DNA of 64,000 nucleotides from contig CBIHNI010000011.1 of NCBI GenBank assembly GCA_966211455.1, forward strand, positions 93,626 through 157,625. Reading direction: 5' to 3'. Shown in pieces: positions 1 through 7,927 of the stretch; the stretch's first letter is position 1; each line of letters opens with the position of its first letter. The position numbers were made by a program, and so were the translations under genes. The notes under the pieces were generated by a model. It was not told the origin of the DNA, searched no databases, and saw only the letters and a program-made list of their open reading frames with translations. This DNA comes from 21-14-0-10-47-8 sp966211455 (lineage in GTDB: Bacteria; Bdellovibrionota; Bdellovibrionia; Bdellovibrionales; Bdellovibrionaceae).

Positions 1-831
1 GCCTTGAACTGTGTCGCCAACGGTCGCTTGTGGCGAGAAGGTCTTTTCGAAAATATCTGGGTGCAGCCCGCGGCCGGCGATGCCGGCGGAGCCCTGGGGG
101 CGGCTTTGTTCGTCGCGCATTTAAAAGGGGCCAAGCGCCAACTGCGACCAGACCGCGATGGCATGCGCGGAAGTTTTCTGGGACCCGCCTTCACATCCGC
201 CGAGACCGAATCACGTCTGCGCGCCATGGGGGCCGTGCTGCAGACATTTTCCTTTGATCAGCTGAAGGTGAAAACCGCCAGGCTTCTGGCCGATGGCCAG
301 GCCGTCGGTTGGGCTCGTGGCGCGATGGAGTTCGGCCCCAGAGCTTTGGGAGCACGCTCGATCCTGGCCGACCCCCGACCTGCGGAGATGCAAAAGAATT
401 TGAATTTAAAAATCAAATTTCGGGAAAGCTTTCGCCCCTTCGCTCCGGCTGTGCTCGCCGATCGCGTGCAAGAGTGCTTTGAATTCAAAGGATCCAGCGA
501 TTACATGCAGATGGTGGCAAATGCAAAAATTAAAATCCCGGCGGTCACGCACGTAGATTCGTCGGCCCGGATTCAAACCGTGCAAAGGGAAACAAATCCT
601 GATTTTTATGATTTGATTTCCGAATTCGATCGCTTGACCGGTGTCCCCGTCCTGGTGAACACCAGTTTCAACATTCGGGGCGAACCGATCGTCAACACCC
701 CAGAAGATGCCTATCGCTGTTTGATGGGAACGGATTTGGATGCCTTAGTGTTCGAAAACTGTTTGCTTTTAAAGACGGACCAACCCGAGCATCTCAAAGC
801 CGATTACCGCCACCGGCACGAGCTCGACTGA
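1..831 (+). CDS. Carbamoyltransferase (NodU/CmcH family), 5'-truncated by the window edge
   Basis: The reading frame is open from base 1 and runs to TGA, so the N-terminal part of the gene lies outside the window. The visible ~277 residues are the C-terminal half of the NodU/CmcH/HypF-related carbamoyltransferase family: the segment ALNCVANGRL near the start, then QPAAGDAGGALGAAL, and EFGPRALGARSIL followed by the C-terminal block RESFRPFAPAVL and NTSFNIRGEPIVNTP. These enzymes transfer a carbamoyl group from carbamoyl phosphate to a hydroxyl group of a sugar or small molecule. The substrate cannot be told from this part. The gene ends two bases before the convergent PAS gene, with no terminator between them. 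Confidence 0.9.
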   Translation, partial: ALNCVANGRLWREGLFENIWVQPAAGDAGGALGAALFVAHLKGAKRQLRPDRDGMRGSFLGPAFTSAETESRLRAMGAVLQTFSFDQLKVKTARLLADGQAVGWARGAMEFGPRALGARSILADPRPAEMQKNLNLKIKFRESFRPFAPAVLADRVQECFEFKGSSDYMQMVANAKIKIPAVTHVDSSARIQTVQRETNPDFYDLISEFDRLTGVPVLVNTSFNIRGEPIVNTPEDAYRCLMGTDLDALVFENCLLLKTDQPEHLKADYRHRHELD

Positions 832-833
832 TT

Positions 834-2054
834 TCAGCCCAACTCCAGTCTTTGTTTTTTGCTTTTAGCACCCAGCACCTCTGAAAGCTCCACCGCGTCC
901 CGGCTCATTTTTTTCTGATGATCCAAAATTTGATTCAACCCTTCGGACAACTTGGCCTGGAAGGTTCGAAGCTCGCCGATCAAATCGCTGGCGCTGGTGG
1001 CGTTGTTCAGTCTTGCGATCTCCATTTTCCCGGTCAAACGGACCAGCTCCAATCCGGCCTGCATCGCCTGCAAGGATTCGCAGGTCTGCTTGAACCGCGA
1101 AAGAACCTCGGCGATTTCCTTCACGCCTTGCTGAGAGCGTTCGATGTAAAAGTCGGAAAGAAAGCCCAAATCCCGAATGTCGTCACCGATATCCATTTCG
1201 CTGTTTTCGCTTTGCAGATATCGAATGACGTCTTCCATCAGCTGGCTTGCGCCAATGTAGAATTGTCCCATCTCTAATTTCTGTACGATATTCTGGGCTT
1301 TGCTCTCGAACGTGTTCATCTCCTGATTGATTTCGCCGACCATTTTTTGATACTGGTTCGCAACCACGGATAGCTGCTTTCCATTTTCGCCAAAAGCCGA
1401 AGATTGAATTTCCAAATTGAGCGGGATGAACTTGGTTGTCTTATAAGCCCGCATGATGCTTTGGGTGCTTTCCAGAATATGCTTGAATTCCTGTTGCATC
1501 TTTCCCGTTAACAGCATGGCCTCGGTCACGGGGACTTTTTGCTCGCGATTGCGATTTTCAATTTGGTTGAATAAGGCATGGGTCATAAAAGACGTGTAAT
1601 TCGCAAATCCCATCTCTTGCAGGCGGACCAAAAGAAGCTCTTGCGATTCCTGGGGCGAAATCTTGCTTGAAAGTTCTTTGGCGCGCAAAGCGGCGTATTC
1701 TTTTTCGATGACTTTCAAAAGCTCGCCGCCGGGCTTGATGCGAACGGAAAGATATCCATCCTGAACGGGCATCGCTAAGGCAAAAACCCAATAGTGCTTA
1801 CCGCTTTTCGACCGATTTTTAACAAATGCTCCCAGCGGTTTATCGGCTTTCAGATTTTCCCACAGCAAATGAAACACGCCCTTCGGCATATCGGGGTGAC
1901 GGATCACATTATGGGGTTTGTCTTTCAGCTGATCCCAAGCAAGCTCTGAAACTCTTTGAAAGACCGAGTTTCCCGACCGAATGATGCCTCGCTTGTCCGT
2001 CTTGGAAAAAAACAATTCGTCGAATGAAAAATACGACTCGCTTGAATTTGTCAT
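834..2054 (-). CDS. Cytoplasmic PAS-domain sensor (Aer-like PAS) with long helical C-terminus
   Basis: A 406-residue protein. The ATG at 2054 was chosen because it overlaps the stop of the upstream CopD-like gene as ATGA; the frame remains open further upstream but there reads through that gene. Residues ~10-125 form an Aer-type PAS domain, marked by VIRHPDMPKGVFHLLW and KSGKHYWVFALAMPV, the pattern of redox-sensing FAD-PAS domains in Aer receptors. The remaining ~280 residues are charged and helical, probably coiled coil, with no membrane segment, HAMP or recognisable methyl-accepting signalling tip. It is the last gene of the nirK-SCO-CopD run, which fits sensing of redox state or electron acceptors, but its output is unknown. 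Confidence 0.75.
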   Translation of the reverse strand: MTNSSESYFSFDELFFSKTDKRGIIRSGNSVFQRVSELAWDQLKDKPHNVIRHPDMPKGVFHLLWENLKADKPLGAFVKNRSKSGKHYWVFALAMPVQDGYLSVRIKPGGELLKVIEKEYAALRAKELSSKISPQESQELLLVRLQEMGFANYTSFMTHALFNQIENRNREQKVPVTEAMLLTGKMQQEFKHILESTQSIMRAYKTTKFIPLNLEIQSSAFGENGKQLSVVANQYQKMVGEINQEMNTFESKAQNIVQKLEMGQFYIGASQLMEDVIRYLQSENSEMDIGDDIRDLGFLSDFYIERSQQGVKEIAEVLSRFKQTCESLQAMQAGLELVRLTGKMEIARLNNATSASDLIGELRTFQAKLSEGLNQILDHQKKMSRDAVELSEVLGAKSKKQRLELG

Positions 2055-2485
2055 GACAACCACCCCATTCGAAAACCTAAGCCCGCGCTCATAAATGCCA
2101 GCGCAAGGATCGTAACCAAAACCACGTGCATCGAAAACACAGGTAAGCTCCGAATCGAAATCGTGGGCCAAATCCGCAGGCGCGCATGGGCCGCCAGCAA
2201 CAAGGTCGCAAACAGCAAAGAAAGCTTGATCGCGACCACGCGAATCCCCGGCGCCGTGACTTGCAACCATAAAGAAGGATCCGGATAGCGTTCGTAAGCC
2301 AAAGACAGCCCCGTCACCACTTGCAAAACCAATGCGGGTAAACCGATTTTCTCGTAGCGCTCTTCGAAGCCCTTCAGGTCGTCGATATTTTGAGTCAGCC
2401 ACGCTTTCGGTAGATAAGCGAGACTCAGAATCAGGTGACCCCCGACCCAAACCATGGCACCGACCAAATGCAACCACAGAATCAT
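2051..2485 (-). CDS. CopD-like integral membrane protein
   Basis: A 144-residue, very hydrophobic protein with four predicted membrane helices. The N-terminus WLHLVGAMVWVGGHL has the His and Trp-x-Gly-Gly pattern of the CopD/YwhB type copper-resistance membrane family. ATG overlaps the stop of the SCO gene by four bases (2482-2485), and its own stop overlaps the next start, so the three genes are translationally coupled. Its position between an SCO copper chaperone and downstream of a copper nitrite reductase suggests a role in copper supply or haem/copper assembly in the inner membrane; that is inference from context and family resemblance only. Confidence 0.65.
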   Translation of the reverse strand: MILWLHLVGAMVWVGGHLILSLAYLPKAWLTQNIDDLKGFEERYEKIGLPALVLQVVTGLSLAYERYPDPSLWLQVTAPGIRVVAIKLSLLFATLLLAAHARLRIWPTISIRSLPVFSMHVVLVTILALAFMSAGLGFRMGWLS

Positions 2486-3039
2486 GGCGAATCCTTTCGC
2501 AAAAGCCGCATCAGTTCTGTGGCGTCCTGATCGCCGCGCTCGACAGCTCCCAGAATATTTCCCTCTTTGTCTAAAGCGGTGATGCGGAAAGAATGGGTGA
2601 ATTCGCCATTTTCCATTTTCTGATATTGAAATCCCAATGCCGCCGCAAGCTCTCGGGGTTCACGCTCTGTCTTGGCGGTGAGAAAAGTCCATTTTGCCGA
2701 ATCCAGTTTATGCAGCTTCATTTGCTCGCGCAGCTTGGCCGGTGAATCTCGTTTCGGATCGAAACTGACAAGGACAAACGATGTTTGTTTTTGCAAATCC
2801 GCAGGCAGACCGCGCTCAAGATCCTTCATCCTTTGCACAATCGCGGGGCAGGTGTAACGACAGGTAAGATACACCATCGATACGACCGTGAATTTTCCCT
2901 GAAAGTCTTTGAGCTTTCGAGAGGCGCCGCTTTGATCGACCCACTGACTGTCCAGTTGGTACAAAGAGTTCTCGGAGCCCGGCCTTGCTTGCGCCCAGAC
3001 GTTGACCGATAAAAGAACCAGAAGAATGGCTTGAAGCAT
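2482..3039 (-). CDS. SCO1/SenC family thioredoxin-fold copper protein
   Basis: A 185-residue exported protein: signal peptide of about 17 residues ending VWAQA, then an SCO/SenC thioredoxin fold. The copper-binding residues are visible: Cys60 and Cys64 in YLTCRYTCPAI and His149 in EFTHSFRI. The ATG at 3039 was chosen over one 21 bases upstream because AAAGGA lies eight bases before it, inside the last codons of the preceding gene. SCO proteins deliver copper to, or keep reduced the cysteines of, copper enzymes in the periplasm. Placed three genes downstream of nirK, it probably serves maturation of the nitrite reductase copper sites. Confidence 0.88.
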   Translation of the reverse strand: MLQAILLVLLSVNVWAQARPGSENSLYQLDSQWVDQSGASRKLKDFQGKFTVVSMVYLTCRYTCPAIVQRMKDLERGLPADLQKQTSFVLVSFDPKRDSPAKLREQMKLHKLDSAKWTFLTAKTEREPRELAAALGFQYQKMENGEFTHSFRITALDKEGNILGAVERGDQDATELMRLLRKDSP

Positions 3040-3041
3040 TT

Positions 3042-3788
3042 TTAATTTCCTTTCACGCAACGAAATCCCAGATTGGCGACCGTGTATTTCGCCTTCAGGC
3101 TGGAGCGATAAGCGAAGCGCATATAGGCGGCATAATCCGATGGATTTCCGCCCGACTGGCCCCCAGCACCGCAGAACATATTTTTATCCAAGCTTGCATC
3201 ACCACGAGATTCGCCGGTAACAAACACCGAATTGAAATCTTCAGTCCATTCCCAAATCACCCCGTGGAGGGCTCGGATCCCAAGGCGGTTTTTAGGCGAG
3301 CTTGCAATAGCCGGCAGCTCTGCATCCGTCGGTCGGCTGTACCATTCGATGATCATCTGACTGAGATCAACCCCGGCAATATCGGCTTGCCCCGCAAACT
3401 CCCACTCGCGAACTGATGGCAAGCGCAGACCCTTGCTTTCGCAATAAGCTCTTGCGGCAAACCATGAAATCTCGGTCACGGGCGCATCCAAATTGGGAGT
3501 CTTGGGGCGAAAATCATCTGACCAAGATTTAAGATAGGCTTCATCGGCGAACAGAGATTTCGCGACATTTGACCTGCGCCATCTGGGGTTTGCTTTTAGA
3601 AACTCTAGATATTCTTTGATGGATACCGGATTTTCTTGCATCTCGAAATACGGAACCGCAACCGGTTTTCCCTGATTCAGGTACAAAATTTTTGTTCGAC
3701 CCGAAGGGATGGAAACCAACAAATTCGCGTTGGCCTGCGCACCCCCCCAAAGAACAATCAGAATAAGAATCAGAAGGCCATTTTTCAT
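3042..3788 (-). CDS. Formylglycine-generating-enzyme-like (SUMF1/FGE-sulfatase fold) exported protein
   Basis: A 248-residue protein with a signal peptide (~20 residues, ending QANA). The body shows FGE-sulfatase fold landmarks in order: ENPVSIKEYLEFL, PVTEISWFAARAYCESKGLRLPSVREWEFAG, GIRALHGVIWEWTEDF and a C-terminal NLGFRCVKG. The start overlaps the nirK stop as ATGA, so the two are coupled. True FGEs oxidise a sulfatase cysteine, but most bacterial members have other or structural roles. No sulfatase gene is in this window. Linkage to nirK, SCO and CopD-like genes points to a part in assembling or supporting periplasmic nitrite reductase. Confidence 0.8.
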   Translation of the reverse strand: MKNGLLILILIVLWGGAQANANLLVSIPSGRTKILYLNQGKPVAVPYFEMQENPVSIKEYLEFLKANPRWRRSNVAKSLFADEAYLKSWSDDFRPKTPNLDAPVTEISWFAARAYCESKGLRLPSVREWEFAGQADIAGVDLSQMIIEWYSRPTDAELPAIASSPKNRLGIRALHGVIWEWTEDFNSVFVTGESRGDASLDKNMFCGAGGQSGGNPSDYAAYMRFAYRSSLKAKYTVANLGFRCVKGN

Positions 3789-5194
3789 TTACGGCTGCGA
3801 ACGGCTTTCACGTCGGCCGGGGTGACAACCTTTCTCGAGTTCCCCCAAGTCGAGTAGACATATGTTAAAACATTGGCGACTTCTTCATCATTCAGAACTT
3901 GCGCCGGCATCACCGAATTGAACTTTTCGCCATTGACCGTGATCTCACCGGTTCGACCTTTGATCACGGTTTCAATGCTGCGATTCTTATCCGCATTCAG
4001 GTAATCGGATTTTGCCAGCGGCGGAAAGACGCCTTTAATGCCTTCTCCGGCGGACTGGTGGCAAGCGAAACAGGTCTGATTGAAAATGCGTTTTCCGATT
4101 TTAACTCGATCTTCAATGGATTGCGCTTTTTCGGCCGGTGGGGCTTGAACCCCAACGTCTTGAATCGTCGGTCCTTCCGGCATGTAAACTTCGTCGGAAA
4201 TTTTTCCGGAATAAACGGTCTTATTTTCTTCGCCTTCGACTTTTAACATCCCAAGCGCGCCTTTATTGAATGCGCGGAAGATCGAATGATCGACCAAAAT
4301 AAAGGTTCCCGGTACCGACAGTTGAAACTCGACGATCGAGCTGCCTCCGGCCGGAACCAGAGTGGTTTGCACGTTCTCCTGCGCAAGCTTGGTTCCCCCT
4401 TCGATGTAGACCTTACTGAAAATCGCGCCGATCACATGGAAAGAGGAAACCAAATTCGGCCCGCCATTCCCAAAATAGATTCGAACGCTGTCACCAACCT
4501 TTGCTTTCATGGCTTTATCGCCAACCAAGGCTCCGACGTTTCCGTTAAAGACGACGTAATCCGGCTTTTCTTCGACCGCTTTTTCCATCGAAAATGGTTG
4601 CAATCCGGAAGCTCCATTTTTTCCTTTGGTATAGAACTCGGACTGCATCACGTAAAACTCGTGGTCCACTTTCGGCAAACCTTCTTTCGGTTCGACCAAA
4701 ATCAGACCGTACATGCCGTTTGCGATGTGCATGCCGACCGGTGCGGTCGCACAGTGGTAAACATACAGCCCCGCATTGATCGCCTTAAATGAAAAGACCG
4801 ACGAGTGCCCCGGTGCCGTAAATGAGGAAGCCGCTCCCCCACCTGGGCCGGTCACCGCGTGCAAATCGATATTGTGAGGCATTTTGCTGGAAGGATGATT
4901 TTCCAAATGGAATTCGACCAGATCCCCCTCTTTCACACGTATGAACTTTCCTGGAACTTTCCCACCGAATGTCCAGAACGTGTATTCCACGCCATCCGCC
5001 AATCGGGATTTCACTTCTTTTGTTTCCAGGTGAACGATCACCTTTGTATTCGTTTTTCTTTGAATGGGCGGTGGCACTTCGGGAGCATCCGTTAAAATTG
5101 CCTTTTCCTCTCCGACAATTTTATCTTCTGCCAAGGCTAAAGAACTGCAGTTGAGAATCAGAAAGAGAAAAGCCCATAGACTTTTGTTTTGCAT
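3785..5194 (-). CDS. nirK: Copper nitrite reductase with C-terminal cytochrome c domain
   Basis: A 469-residue periplasmic enzyme reducing nitrite to nitric oxide. A signal peptide ends near LALA. Two cupredoxin domains follow. Type 1 copper ligands are seen in MPHNIDLH (His), YHCATAPVGMH (Cys, His) and NGM (Met); type 2 ligands include the last His of NIDLH, the His before the Cys, and His in LVDHSIFRAF. Catalytic Asp is in HNID and the second catalytic His probably in SSFHVIGAIF. A fused C-terminal cytochrome c carries CFACH and a probable axial Met in NSVMPAQ, so electrons can enter through the tethered haem. GAGG lies five bases before ATG 5194, which is preferred to the GTG at 5200. Confidence 0.95.
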   Translation of the reverse strand: MQNKSLWAFLFLILNCSSLALAEDKIVGEEKAILTDAPEVPPPIQRKTNTKVIVHLETKEVKSRLADGVEYTFWTFGGKVPGKFIRVKEGDLVEFHLENHPSSKMPHNIDLHAVTGPGGGAASSFTAPGHSSVFSFKAINAGLYVYHCATAPVGMHIANGMYGLILVEPKEGLPKVDHEFYVMQSEFYTKGKNGASGLQPFSMEKAVEEKPDYVVFNGNVGALVGDKAMKAKVGDSVRIYFGNGGPNLVSSFHVIGAIFSKVYIEGGTKLAQENVQTTLVPAGGSSIVEFQLSVPGTFILVDHSIFRAFNKGALGMLKVEGEENKTVYSGKISDEVYMPEGPTIQDVGVQAPPAEKAQSIEDRVKIGKRIFNQTCFACHQSAGEGIKGVFPPLAKSDYLNADKNRSIETVIKGRTGEITVNGEKFNSVMPAQVLNDEEVANVLTYVYSTWGNSRKVVTPADVKAVRSRK

Positions 5195-5200
5195 GTGCAC

Positions 5201-5375
5201 CTCATCGAGTATTCTTCCCTGAAATCATGCAAGATGCAGGCGGCACAAAAAATCGGCAGGATTCGTTTTAACCAAGATTTCGAGACAACTTGTCACACCC
5301 AGAGTCTTTTTGTCCGAAAGGCTCGACCCGAGATGAGATGAAAATTAGAAGATGCCAACGTCTCGTAATTATCCG
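5201..5375. promoter_or_regulatory. nirK upstream region with two AAGATGC half-sites
   Basis: This gap must hold the minus-strand nirK promoter. AAGATGC occurs at 5231-5237 and again at 5349-5355, both on the plus strand. This heptamer resembles half of the NsrR nitric-oxide repressor motif (AAGATGCATTT type). No matching inverted half is present at either place, and I see no clear FNR box. A link to NO-responsive control of nirK is therefore only a suggestion. Confidence 0.2.
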
Positions 5376-5816
5376 CTAAGGAAGATTTTGATCCAGGTCC
5401 AAGCGCAAGGTTTCGCTTTGCCCATTGTAGATTGTCTGGATTTCAAGATCTTTTACTTTGTTAAACTCGTTCGTATTTGGGATCACGAAATAGTTCTGCG
5501 CCCGATCCACCGTCAGGACTTTTCCGGGATAAGGCTTCAGTCTTTTCACGGTTAATTTCAGATTTGAAAGGTCCAGCTTCGCTTCCTCCCGGCCAACAAC
5601 AAAAATCCGAACCGGATTTCCCTTCACGATCTGAATACTGACCAGCTGCCCCTGCTTTCGCCACTGCTGGGAAGGGCTTGCCAGCGGATCCGTCTCATTT
5701 TGCGCGAAAGCCAGATTGGTCATGATCGAGACCGCGGAAACAAGACAGATCAGCAGAACGAACCATCCCAATGTTCGACCCATGTTTTTCGCTGAAACCC
5801 CTTGGTACATCCTCAT
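5376..5816 (-). CDS. Exported protein of unknown function
   Basis: A 146-residue protein. ATG 5816 has AAGGAG seven bases upstream. One hydrophobic stretch (about residues 14-38, LGWFVLLICLVSAVSIM then NLAFAQNET) is a signal peptide cut after AFA. The mature part of about 107 residues is rich in beta-prone sequence (LVSIQIVKGNPVRIFVVG, YFVIPNT) and has no cysteine. It is transcribed toward nirK but separated from it by about 180 bases. I do not recognise a family. Confidence 0.7.
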   Translation of the reverse strand: MRMYQGVSAKNMGRTLGWFVLLICLVSAVSIMTNLAFAQNETDPLASPSQQWRKQGQLVSIQIVKGNPVRIFVVGREEAKLDLSNLKLTVKRLKPYPGKVLTVDRAQNYFVIPNTNEFNKVKDLEIQTIYNGQSETLRLDLDQNLP

Positions 5817-6122
5817 ATTTCATCTCCTTGGCTTGGAAGCTCTTTCAATTTCATCGCAAAGTTCGAGCCAACTGGAAAACGAAGAGCACGTTCGCCAAGG
5901 ATTTCCCGTGACAACTTGTCCCGGTGCCAAGCGCGGCTTTGCCATTCTGTCTCGTTCTTTGCCGTCTGCCAGTCTTGAAATGGCCCATTCCGGTCACTTG
6001 CCGGAAGCTTGGCCACGCCCCCCTCTTGGGGCCTTAGCAAATTCAGCTACTTATCCCTGGAACGGCTCTTGAAGACAGATGTCTCGACGAAAAAACTTAA
6101 AACCCAACCCGGGAGATCTCTT
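5817..6122. other. Intergenic region between divergent exported-protein genes
   Basis: About 300 bases between the divergent genes at 5376-5816 and 6123-6581. It should hold both promoters. I see no convincing -35/-10 pair, repeat or terminator. A minus-strand frame of 75 codons (5813-6040) overlaps the downstream start by ATGA, but begins at TTG without a ribosome site and has no recognisable sequence, so it is not called as a gene. Confidence 0.5.
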
Positions 6123-6581
6123 ATGAAAGTTTCGATGATTTTGTTTTCAGCGGCTTTGGCTCTTCAATCGAGCTTTGCATTGGCGCAGGAAAAGACCGAG
6201 AAGGCACCGAAACTTGCCATCCAAACACGAGATGGCGAATGCCGTATCTCCTTGAAGGAAATTGAAAAAGTCAAACAGCCGGGCGAAAACTCGCACCTTT
6301 GCAGCGTCGGTTCCGGACAACAAGAGCTGACTTTGCAAGACGCGGCTTCCATCCAATCATTTAAGTTCACGGGCGAAAAGCCGGCCGAGCTGATGAATCT
6401 TTTGAACGCATGGATTGGATTTTTGAAAGTGAAAAAAGCGACTCATATCACGGGTCAGTTCACGATCGAGTCGACTTCTCAAGATGGCAAATCGGCCAAA
6501 GTGAAATTGACAAAGGCAGACGGAACGACTGCGACCTATGATGCGCAGTTGGGGGCCGTGCTTTTGAAGAAGAGCAAATAA
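6123..6581 (+). CDS. Small exported protein of unknown function
   Basis: A 152-residue protein whose start at 6123 is set by GGGAG about seven bases upstream and by the signal peptide (SMILFSAALALQSSFALAQE) that begins there; the frame extends upstream but without exported-protein features. The mature part has two cysteines (GECRIS and HLCSVG), perhaps a disulfide, and a Lys/Thr-rich beta-like C-terminus. It is the only plus-strand gene between two minus-strand groups and ends four bases from the convergent barrel gene. No family recognised. Confidence 0.7.
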   Translation: MKVSMILFSAALALQSSFALAQEKTEKAPKLAIQTRDGECRISLKEIEKVKQPGENSHLCSVGSGQQELTLQDAASIQSFKFTGEKPAELMNLLNAWIGFLKVKKATHITGQFTIESTSQDGKSAKVKLTKADGTTATYDAQLGAVLLKKSK

Positions 6582-6584
6582 TTT

Positions 6585-7121
6585 TTAGAAACAATATCTC
6601 AGCGCTAGACCTGAAGAGACGTGATACTGCAGGTCTTTATTGGCATTGTTGTAGATCGCCACAACCCCGGCATCCAAAATGCGAACGTGGTAAGCGAGTG
6701 CCATGGGTGAGCTCTTCCATTTGACCACGGTTCCGAACTCGAGCCCCCAGCGAAGGGCCGTTTCGTCATAGTATCCGGCGTAGGGGTACTTGCTGGGCGA
6801 GCGTAAGAAATACCCGTCACGATCCCACGAACGGACCGAGAAAATTCCCAGCTGAATGGGGCTCCACAAAATATCTTGGTATTCGACCGTCCAGCGTGAG
6901 TAGCGATAGGCGAAATTGGTCTGGCTGTAGGTCTTTTCGTTATTCGAATAAAATCCGATCGAAAGTTCGAGCGAATGCCGATTCTCCCAATCGTAAATCG
7001 CTCCGGCCCCTAAGGTGCCAAAAAATCCCATGCGATTGACCGTGGCCTGCCATTCGGCACGCGCAAGCGGCGGCAAAATCAAAAGTATGAAAACCAGAAT
7101 CAGTTTTTGAGCGTTTGCCAA
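6585..7121 (-). CDS. Outer-membrane beta-barrel-like protein
   Basis: A 178-residue protein starting at TTG 7121, inside the 3' end of the phosphoesterase gene (22-base overlap). A signal peptide (LILVFILLILPPLARAEW) is followed by alternating hydrophobic/polar strands rich in Tyr and Trp, and the chain ends in LALRYCF, a terminal aromatic typical of outer-membrane barrels. It is the last gene of a coupled set: barrel, lipoprotein phosphoesterase, barrel. Function and ligand are unknown. Confidence 0.65.
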   Translation of the reverse strand: MANAQKLILVFILLILPPLARAEWQATVNRMGFFGTLGAGAIYDWENRHSLELSIGFYSNNEKTYSQTNFAYRYSRWTVEYQDILWSPIQLGIFSVRSWDRDGYFLRSPSKYPYAGYYDETALRWGLEFGTVVKWKSSPMALAYHVRILDAGVVAIYNNANKDLQYHVSSGLALRYCF

Positions 7122-7927
7122 ACCTGCGCCCCACTGTTCTTATGCGTGATTGATAATTGCGTTCCTTGAATTTCAAGCAACAACCACTGCGGCCCTTCGA
7201 CACGCGGGCATTGCAACATGACCGTACCGTTATCGACCCCAACTTCGAAAATATGATTGTGCCCGTTTAAAATCAAAGCGACTTTTGAATCCGAGATGAT
7301 CGTATTGAACGTCTGTGCCGTCGCCCCTGAATAGCGCTCGGGATCGCGCAGATTGACGTGCGAGAAAATAATCACCGGCTTGCTGGAACTTTGCACCGCC
7401 TGCAAGAGCCAATTGGGATCGAACTCTTCGGGGTCTTCCAAGTTGACCGAGTTGAAAAAGACAAACCGTCGCGAGGTCGACTCGAACCAGAAATTGCTTT
7501 CACCAAATGCTTTTTTAAAAAGCGAAGGCCCGGCCCCAATCGCGTCGTGGTTTCCGATCGCGGTCAAAGCTGGCTGGCGGAGCAGCACGAATGAATCCAG
7601 GAACTGATCGTATTCCAGATTGTAAGCGCTATTGGTCAAATCCCCCAGGTTGACGACGAAATCGATATCGGCTGCTTTGTTGATATCGCCGATTACAAAA
7701 TCCAAATCTTTATAGTTCTGATGCGAATCGGCCATCACGGCGATGCGAATTTTTCCGTCTTGCTCGATATTGCCGATTCTTTCTAAAGCCAGGCGATTTA
7801 ATTCTCTCTCTGAGCGCAGCAGCTGATCGGAAAACGGAGAATCACGAAAAGGCGCACAGCTCGCAAAACCCACACCCAGCGCCATCAATCCAAAACCCAG
7901 CATCAGAAGTTCTTTTTTGTTCCTCAA
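7100..7927 (-). CDS. Lipoprotein metallophosphoesterase (calcineurin-like)
   Basis: A 275-residue protein starting at TTG 7927, overlapping the preceding stop by four bases (TTGA). Its N-terminal hydrophobic segment ends in GVGFASCAPF, a lipobox-like site, so it is probably lipid-anchored. The metallophosphoesterase motifs follow in order: MADSH, NLGDLTN, AIGNHDA, FSHVNL and NGHNH, which bind two metal ions. The substrate is unknown; exported members hydrolyse nucleotides, phosphodiesters or phosphorylated polymers. It sits between two outer-membrane barrel genes and probably acts in the periplasm or at the cell surface. Confidence 0.85.
   Translation of the reverse strand: MRNKKELLMLGFGLMALGVGFASCAPFRDSPFSDQLLRSERELNRLALERIGNIEQDGKIRIAVMADSHQNYKDLDFVIGDINKAADIDFVVNLGDLTNSAYNLEYDQFLDSFVLLRQPALTAIGNHDAIGAGPSLFKKAFGESNFWFESTSRRFVFFNSVNLEDPEEFDPNWLLQAVQSSSKPVIIFSHVNLRDPERYSGATAQTFNTIISDSKVALILNGHNHIFEVGVDNGTVMLQCPRVEGPQWLLLEIQGTQLSITHKNSGAQVWQTLKN

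Noticed and set aside
5813..6040. 75-codon minus-strand frame whose stop overlaps the next start by ATGA
   Set aside because: TTG start without ribosome site, no hydrophobic or domain pattern, Trp/Arg-rich random-looking sequence. Kept only as a note.
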